Part shown: positions 59,066-64,000 of the stretch, piece after piece
Position numbering within the stretch: the stretch's first letter is position 1
How the letters are laid out: each line of letters begins with the position of its first letter
Source of the DNA: JADJPO01 sp963825645
GTDB lineage: Bacteria > Actinomycetota > Actinomycetes > Actinomycetales > Kineosporiaceae
Assembly (NCBI GenBank): GCA_963825645.1
Contig: CAWGTT010000001.1
Location: 434,001-498,000, forward strand
DNA length: 64,000 nt
Direction: 5' to 3'
Notes under the pieces: generated by a model
What the model was told of the DNA's origin: nothing
Databases searched by the model: none
The model's input: only the letters and a program-made list of their open reading frames with translations
Position numbers and translations under genes: made by a program

Positions 59066-61609
59066 TCAGCCTCGGATCCTCTGGTTCTCAGGGTCGAACA
59101 GCGGTCTGGCACCGGCTACCGCGACGGTCACCGGGTAGCGCTCGCCCAGGTACTGCACCGACAACGCGGTGCCCTCGACGGCCACGTCCGGCGGCAGATA
59201 GCTCATCAGCAGGTGCCTGCCGACGCTGGGGCCGGACCCGGCACTGGTCACGTAGGCCCGGTGGCCATGGCCGTCGACGAGCGGCTCGCCGTCCGGGGTG
59301 AGGATCGGCTCGCCGCCCAGCATGTACCGCTTCACCCCGGCCGGTTCGCCGGCCGGGCCCGGCCGGTGCGAGGTGTGGTCATCGACGGTCAGGGTGCACA
59401 ACACGGCCGCCGGGTCCTTCTCGCGCTGGGAGAGGTATGCGTCCCGGCCGATGAAATCGGCGTCCTTGACCTTGGCCCGTTGCATGCCGGCCTCGACGAT
59501 CGAGCGTTCGCCGTCGAGCTCGGCGCCGTAGGCCCGGTAGCCCTTCTCCAGCCGTCCGGTGGTGCCGTAGACCCCGATGCCCACGGGCACCAGGCCGTGC
59601 GGCCGGCCGACGTCGAAGAGGGTGCGCCACAGTCGCGCCCCGGTCTCCATCGGCGCGTACAGCTCCCAGCCGAGCTCACCGACGTAGGAGATCCGCGACG
59701 CGAGCACCCCGAGCCCGGCCGCCTCGATCGGCCGGCACGTGCTGAACGGGAAGCCTGCGTGGGAGATGTCGTCGTCGGTGATCTCGCCGAGGATGTCGCG
59801 GGCCTTCGGGCCCCACAGCCCGATCGTGGTGAACGCCGAGGTCTGGTCGACCACCTCGGCGCCGTCGGGCAGGTTGTCGCGGAACCACCGACGGTCGGCG
59901 TTGCCGTGTGCCCCACCGGTGACCACTCGGAAGTGGTTGTCTCCCAGGCGCATGATGGTGAGGTCGGCCCTGAAGCCGCCCCGCGGGCCGAGGATCGGGG
60001 TGTAGACCACCCGGCCGAGCGTGACGTCGGTGTTGAGGACGGCGATCCGCTGGACGGCGTCCAGCGCCTTCGGCCCGACCACGTCGAAGACCGAGAACGC
60101 GGTGAGGTCGACCAGGCCGGCCCGTTCGCGCATCGCCAGGTGCTCGGCGTTGATGATCGGCGACCACCACCGCGCGTCCCATTCGGCCTCGCGGGACATC
60201 AGACGATCGGGTTGGTCGCCGTAGTCGGCCAACAGGGACTCGTTGCTCGCATACCAGTGTGGCCGCTCCCAGCCGGCGGTCTCGAAGAACACGGCGCCGA
60301 GCTCGCGCTGGTGGGCGTTCATCGGGGACAGCCGCGCGTCCCGGTCGCTCGACCACTGCTCGCTCGGGTGCACGATGCCGTAGGTCTTGTTGAACGCCTC
60401 GCTGGTGCGGGCCCGCACGTGGTGGCGGGTGCGCTGGTGCGGGTAGAACCGCGCGATGTCGCTGTGGTGCGCGTCGATCTCGCTCTCGCCCTCGGTCATC
60501 CACTCGGCGACCATCCGGCCGACGCCCGGGCCCTCCTTGATCCAGACCGCGGCCGCCGACCACAGACCGCCGACCTCGGGGGACTCGCCGAGCACCGGGT
60601 AGCCGTCGGGGGTCAGCGAGAGCAGGCCGTTGATCGCGTAGCGGATGCCGACGTCCGGGTTGCCGAGCACGTCGGGCATGAGCTCGAGCGACTGCTCCAG
60701 CTGTGGGTCGAAGTCGTCAGAGGTGAACGGCATCTCGGTCGGGGAGAGTGCCGACTGCTCGATCGAGGGGATGTCCTCGGGGTTGTGCAGGATCGGGCGG
60801 TGGGCGTAGGAGCCGATCTCCAGGTCCGAACCGTGCTGACGCTCGTAGCAGAAGGTGTCCATGTCCCGGACGATCGGGAAGGAGATCTCGCCCGGGATGG
60901 CGGCGAGCTGGGGGACCGGGCCGACACTGATCATCTGATGGACGGCGGGAGTCAGCGGGATGTGCGCTCCGGCCATCGCGGCGATCTTCGGGCTCCACAC
61001 CCCGCACGCCACGACGATCGCCTCGCAGTCGATGTCACCCTTGTCGGTGCGCACGCGGACGACCCGGCCGTGCTCGACGTCCACGCCGAGCACCTCGGTG
61101 TTCGCATGCGTGGTCAGCGCCCCCATCTCGACGGCCTGCTCGCGCATCATCGTGCCGGCGCGCACCGACTCGACCACGCCGACGCTCGGCGTCCAGAACC
61201 CACCGACGATCACCGAGGGGTCGAGGTAGGGCACCTTCTCGGCCACTTGCTCGGGGGTGAGCAGCTCGGAGTCGATGCCCCAGGCGATCGCGGAGGTGAC
61301 CCGCCGGGTCAGCTCCTGCATCCGCTCTGCGGTCCGGGCGACCTCGATGCCGCCGGACTCCGTGAACAGGCCCAGGTCCTTGAACTGCCGCACGCTGTCC
61401 AGGGTGAGGTCGGTGAACTCGCGGGAGTGGTCGACCGGGAAGATGAAGTTGGAGGCGTGGCCGGTCGACCCCCCGGGGTTCGGCAGCGGCCCCTTGTCGA
61501 TCTGCACCAGCTCGCGCCACCCGAGGCGGGCGAGGTGGTAGACGACGCTGTTCCCGACGATCCCCGAGCCGATGACGACGCAGCGGGCCCGGTTCGGCAA
61601 TGCACTCAT
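59066..61609 (-). CDS. Dimethylglycine dehydrogenase (FAD/GCV-T two-domain type)
   Basis: The 847-residue protein has an N-terminal DAO flavoprotein domain (CVVIGSGIVGNSVVYHLARLG, STGHASNF, ending WIKEGPGVGRMVAEW), a linker, and a C-terminal aminomethyltransferase-like folate domain (GLVDLTAFSVFDVVGP, ISYVGELGWELYAP). This is the dimethylglycine/sarcosine dehydrogenase fold, which demethylates an N-methylglycine and hands the carbon to THF. Gene context, an ETF pair and betaine genes, points to dimethylglycine. AGAGAGGT precedes ATG 61609. Sarcosine is an alternative substrate. Confidence 0.85.
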   Translation of the reverse strand: MSALPNRARCVVIGSGIVGNSVVYHLARLGWRELVQIDKGPLPNPGGSTGHASNFIFPVDHSREFTDLTLDSVRQFKDLGLFTESGGIEVARTAERMQELTRRVTSAIAWGIDSELLTPEQVAEKVPYLDPSVIVGGFWTPSVGVVESVRAGTMMREQAVEMGALTTHANTEVLGVDVEHGRVVRVRTDKGDIDCEAIVVACGVWSPKIAAMAGAHIPLTPAVHQMISVGPVPQLAAIPGEISFPIVRDMDTFCYERQHGSDLEIGSYAHRPILHNPEDIPSIEQSALSPTEMPFTSDDFDPQLEQSLELMPDVLGNPDVGIRYAINGLLSLTPDGYPVLGESPEVGGLWSAAAVWIKEGPGVGRMVAEWMTEGESEIDAHHSDIARFYPHQRTRHHVRARTSEAFNKTYGIVHPSEQWSSDRDARLSPMNAHQRELGAVFFETAGWERPHWYASNESLLADYGDQPDRLMSREAEWDARWWSPIINAEHLAMRERAGLVDLTAFSVFDVVGPKALDAVQRIAVLNTDVTLGRVVYTPILGPRGGFRADLTIMRLGDNHFRVVTGGAHGNADRRWFRDNLPDGAEVVDQTSAFTTIGLWGPKARDILGEITDDDISHAGFPFSTCRPIEAAGLGVLASRISYVGELGWELYAPMETGARLWRTLFDVGRPHGLVPVGIGVYGTTGRLEKGYRAYGAELDGERSIVEAGMQRAKVKDADFIGRDAYLSQREKDPAAVLCTLTVDDHTSHRPGPAGEPAGVKRYMLGGEPILTPDGEPLVDGHGHRAYVTSAGSGPSVGRHLLMSYLPPDVAVEGTALSVQYLGERYPVTVAVAGARPLFDPENQRIRG

Positions 61610-61645
61610 GGACTGACCTCTCTGGTCCGATGTGTCCGTTACCTG

Positions 61646-61660
61646 TTGCGCATCACGCAC
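61646..61660. promoter_or_regulatory. Putative operator TTGCGCATCACGCAC upstream of the dehydrogenase
   Basis: TGCGCATCACGCA matches the second iclR operator TGCGCATTGCGCA in 11 of 13 positions and keeps the TTGC-N7-GCA layout. It lies 37 bases before ATG 61609. Confidence 0.45.
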
Positions 61661-61674
61661 TCAGAAGGCGCAAT

Positions 61675-61691
61675 GTGGAACACAGTTCCAC
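61675..61691. promoter_or_regulatory. Palindrome GTGGAACACAGTTCCAC upstream of the dehydrogenase
   Basis: A 17-bp perfect dyad (TGGAAC/GTTCCA, centre ACA). Its half-site TGGAAC is the one found, in everted arrangement, at 50158-50174. It lies 15 bases beyond the TTGC dyad, in the same promoter region. Confidence 0.5.
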
Positions 61692-61716
61692 AGCATGCTG
61701 CGGTCCCACCGGTCCG

Positions 61717-63435
61717 TCAAGCCTGGTGCGATCCCCGCGTTCCGCCGAGGACGGCCTCGCGCAGCACGTCCAGGCCGACCGATCCGACGTCGAGCGCGCG
61801 ACGATGGAAGTCCTTCAGTGAGAACGCTGCGCCGTCACGCTCGGCGGCCTCGTCGCGCAGCTGCATCCACGCTCGCTCCCCGAGCTTGTAGCTGGGCGCC
61901 TGGCCGGGCCAGCCGAGATAGCGGTGCAGCTCGAAGCGCAGCATGCCCTCGTTGTGGTGGGAGTGGCTGGTCAGGAACTGCCAGGCCTTCTCGTAGGTCC
62001 ACCCGCCGCCACCGACCTCGGCGGGTGCCTCGAAGCCGCAGTGCACTCCGATGTCGAGGACGACCCGGGCCGCCCGTAGCGACTGCCCGTCCAGCAGCCC
62101 CATGTAGTTGCCGGGGTCGTCCAGGTAGCCCAGCTCGGCCATGAGCCGCTCCGCGTACAGCGCCCAGCCCTCCCCGTGACCGCTGACCCAGCACATCATC
62201 CGGCGCCAGCGATTGAGCAGCTCACGACGGTAGACGGTCTGGGCGATCTGCAGGTGATGGCCCGGCACCCCTTCGTGGTACACCGTGGTGAGCTCGCTCC
62301 AGGTGCCGAACTCGGTGACCCCCTTGGGCACCGACCACCACATCCGTCCGGGTCGGGTGAAGTCGTCGCTGGGGCTGGTGTAGTAGATGCCGCCGGTGCG
62401 GGTCGGGGCGATCCGGCCCTCGATCGTGCGGACCGGCTCGGGGATGTCGAAGTGAACGTCGGCCAGCGCGCTCACTGCCTCATCGGCCGCACTCTGCATC
62501 CAATCCCGCAGGGCGTCGGTGCCCTCCAGCCGGTAGCCGGGGTCGGCGTTGAGCGCCTCGATCGCCTCGGTGACCGAGGCGCCCGAACGGATCCGCTGAG
62601 CCGTCCGGCCCATCTCCTCGGTGATCCTGGCGAGCTCGTCCTGGCCCCAGGCGTAGGTCTCGGTCAGGTCGACCGTGGTCCCGAGGAACCGGCGGGAGGC
62701 GAGCTGGTAGCGCTCTAGCCCTACGGCGTCCGCTTCGGGGGCCCGGTCCAGCAGGTGGTCGCGTAGATCCTCGGCGAGCTGCCCGTAGGCGGACGCGGCC
62801 GCCGCCACCGCGCGTTCCAGGTCCGCTCGGACGGCGGGGGCCAGGTCTGCATCGCCCGACCTGGCGCCGGCGAGCAGGGTGGTGAAGTAGCCGTCGTCGG
62901 TCAGGTCGCGGCACTGGGTGATGCACTCGCAGATCTGGCGGCGGGCGCTGACGCGCCCGCGGTCGGCGGCGCCGCGCAGGGTCTGGGTCCACTGGGCCAG
63001 CGCCCGGGGTACCTCGTTCATCCGGACGGCGACGGCGGCCCACTGCTCGTCGGTAGCGGTGGGCATCAGGTCGAACACATCGCGGCAGGCCTGCAGCGGC
63101 GAGGCGATGACGTTGACGTCCATCTCGTGGTGGCCGGCCGCGTGGAGCTCCAGCTGCAGGCCGAGCCGTTCGCGCATCGCCGCGAGCGTCACCCGGTCGA
63201 CGTCGTCCACCGGGTCGGCTTCGGCGAGCCGAGACAGCGTCCGCCGGGCGATCGCGGCGCGTTCGGCGTAGCCCTGCGGGGAGAAGTCGTCGAGCTCGGT
63301 GTCGTGACCACTGACCCCCAGGTAGGTCGCCTCGATGGGGCTGGCGGCCACAGCGGCCTCGAAGTGCGCCTCCGCGACGGCGTCCACGGCGGTGGGCTCA
63401 CGACGCTGGGTGGTGACGGGTGATCTCGGCGCCAT
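61717..63435 (-). CDS. DUF885 family metallohydrolase
   Basis: The 572-residue protein has the zinc motif HEGVPGHHLQ, GHGEGWALYAERL and the C-terminal HSHHNEGMLRFELHRYLGWPGQAPSYKLGE (residues about 480-525) of DUF885 proteins. These are predicted dipeptidases or carboxypeptidases in the cytosol. ATG 63435 follows TAGCGT by 7 bases. It lies beyond the dehydrogenase operon, with no functional link seen. Confidence 0.85.
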   Translation of the reverse strand: MAPRSPVTTQRREPTAVDAVAEAHFEAAVAASPIEATYLGVSGHDTELDDFSPQGYAERAAIARRTLSRLAEADPVDDVDRVTLAAMRERLGLQLELHAAGHHEMDVNVIASPLQACRDVFDLMPTATDEQWAAVAVRMNEVPRALAQWTQTLRGAADRGRVSARRQICECITQCRDLTDDGYFTTLLAGARSGDADLAPAVRADLERAVAAAASAYGQLAEDLRDHLLDRAPEADAVGLERYQLASRRFLGTTVDLTETYAWGQDELARITEEMGRTAQRIRSGASVTEAIEALNADPGYRLEGTDALRDWMQSAADEAVSALADVHFDIPEPVRTIEGRIAPTRTGGIYYTSPSDDFTRPGRMWWSVPKGVTEFGTWSELTTVYHEGVPGHHLQIAQTVYRRELLNRWRRMMCWVSGHGEGWALYAERLMAELGYLDDPGNYMGLLDGQSLRAARVVLDIGVHCGFEAPAEVGGGGWTYEKAWQFLTSHSHHNEGMLRFELHRYLGWPGQAPSYKLGERAWMQLRDEAAERDGAAFSLKDFHRRALDVGSVGLDVLREAVLGGTRGSHQA

Positions 63436-63442
63436 TCTGATG

Positions 63443-63448
63443 ACGCTA
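63443..63448 (-). promoter_or_regulatory. Leaderless-type -10 box (TAGCGT) of the DUF885 gene
   Basis: TAGCGT on the minus strand ends 7 bases before ATG 63435. Confidence 0.5.
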
Positions 63449-63492
63449 CCGCCTGATCCGACGTAGCGGACCGGGGCTCGGACCGGGCTGCG

Positions 63493-64000
63493 CTAGACAC
63501 TCACCCACGTGCTGGTCGCGGTGAGTGTTCCACCGGAGTACGTGCAGGTCTTGACTGCCTGGTAGCTGCTGCGCGAGGCCACCTTGACGGCGAAGCCACC
63601 CTGGCGGGAGCCGGCTGAGACAGACCGGATCCGGGTGGTCCGGGAGTTCAGCTGGACCGTGCAGTCCAGTGCGTCGCCGGTCGCGCCGCTCACCGCGCTC
63701 CACGTCACGATCAGCGTGTTCCCCACGGCCCGCACGCTCACAGCTCCGGGGCCCGGCGCCGAGGGCGTCGGGGAGGGTGACGGCGAGGCCGATGTGGAGG
63801 GGGTGGTCGCCGGTGTCCGGCGAGATGGCGCCGCGCTGGTCGTGGGCGGCGCCGCCTCCGCGGCCGGGCCGCCGGTCGTGGAGGCTGTGCGTCTGGCGGC
63901 ACCGGCGCTCGCCGTGGAGGCCGCCTGCCGTCGGGTCAGGGAGGCCGCCGCGAGCGGGCCCGCGGACGTCCCTACCGACGCCGCGGCCTCGGCGGCGACC
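63493..64000 (-). CDS. Partial secreted/surface-type protein, Pro/Thr/Ala linker and FN3-like C-terminus
   Basis: The frame is open from the right edge (first whole codon at 63999) to the stop at 63493, so the 5' end lies outside. The visible part is an Ala/Thr/Ser-rich stretch, then PSTSASPSPSPTPSAPGPG, typical of an extended linker, then about 80 residues of beta-rich sequence (VRAVGNTLIVTWSAVSGATG, CTVQLNSRTTRI, VKTCTYSGG) that resemble a fibronectin type III-like or similar sandwich with two Cys. Its N-terminal domain is unknown. It is probably exported, but no signal can be seen. Confidence 0.6.
   Translation of the reverse strand, partial: VAAEAAASVGTSAGPLAAASLTRRQAASTASAGAARRTASTTGGPAAEAAPPTTSAAPSRRTPATTPSTSASPSPSPTPSAPGPGAVSVRAVGNTLIVTWSAVSGATGDALDCTVQLNSRTTRIRSVSAGSRQGGFAVKVASRSSYQAVKTCTYSGGTLTATSTWVSV

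Noticed and set aside
58868..61891. About 1000-codon frame opposite dimethylglycine dehydrogenase
   Set aside because: Codon-position bias of the real gene keeps this frame open. The translation has no domain, and the opposite strand encodes a clear two-domain enzyme.
1..64000. CRISPR array, IS element or prophage
   Set aside because: No regularly spaced repeats, transposase, integrase or phage structural gene was seen in any part of the window.

Overview
The window is very GC-rich chromosomal DNA from an actinomycete (Actinomycetota). The evidence is the family content (DUF3039, DUF2017 beside ClpS, DUF3618, DUF2510-RDD, CYTH-CHAD), the conserved order pncB-pncA / clpS-DUF2017-murI-MBL-rph-rdgB, frequent 4-base start/stop overlaps, and about twenty genes whose start codon lies 6-7 bases after an xANNNT -10 box, the layout of leaderless actinobacterial promoters. 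The order (Frankiales, Nakamurellales, Sporichthyales or a relative) cannot be fixed from this sequence. No phage, IS element, plasmid function or CRISPR array was seen.

Positions 1-40 kb are mostly housekeeping and ordinary accessory genes. They include a VanZ-like/YqgE pair, an M1 peptidase, DUF3039, an MFS transporter and an SF2 helicase. Next come a truncated TrpRS paralogue behind L-2-hydroxyglutarate oxidase, a basic-amino-acid decarboxylase, a NarL-type two-component system, a GlcD-like FAD oxidase and a GGDEF protein. They are followed by RDD, the B12-dependent mutase IcmF with a MarR regulator, NAD salvage (pncB-pncA), the clpS-to-rdgB block with nagA, a sulfite-oxidase-like enzyme, a CDF transporter, tRNA-Leu(UAG), Bcp, a GroES-like protein, a P450, an APH-fold kinase, a PHP protein, CYTH-CHAD and a NUDIX hydrolase.

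Positions 40.5-61.7 kb form the standout region: a choline/glycine-betaine catabolic island. It contains a choline dehydrogenase with a MetF-like reductase and an IclR-led operon for corrinoid methyl transfer (corrinoid protein, methyl-THF:corrinoid methyltransferase, 2Fe-2S/ASKHA reactivase, DUF1638). Divergent from that operon is an MttB-family methyltransferase without amber codon (MtgB type), followed by a second IclR regulator and a ProVWX uptake system with a tandem-fused permease. An operon for dimethylglycine dehydrogenase with its own EtfB/EtfA completes it. Read together: choline is oxidised to betaine or betaine is imported; one methyl goes through a corrinoid protein to THF and may be oxidised by the MetF-like enzyme; dimethylglycine is then oxidised through FAD and ETF. 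The first step is the B12 chemistry known from anaerobes and the second is a respiratory oxidation. Two classes of palindrome recur in the promoter regions of these units and suggest one or two IclR-controlled regulons.

Between and after these blocks lie unrelated genes (GNAT, NTF2-like, pentapeptide protein, DUF885 hydrolase) and a secreted-type protein cut by the right edge. Several intergenic inverted repeats, including a 35-bp perfect palindrome sharing a 23-mer with another site 9 kb away, look like a dispersed repeat family or strong terminators.
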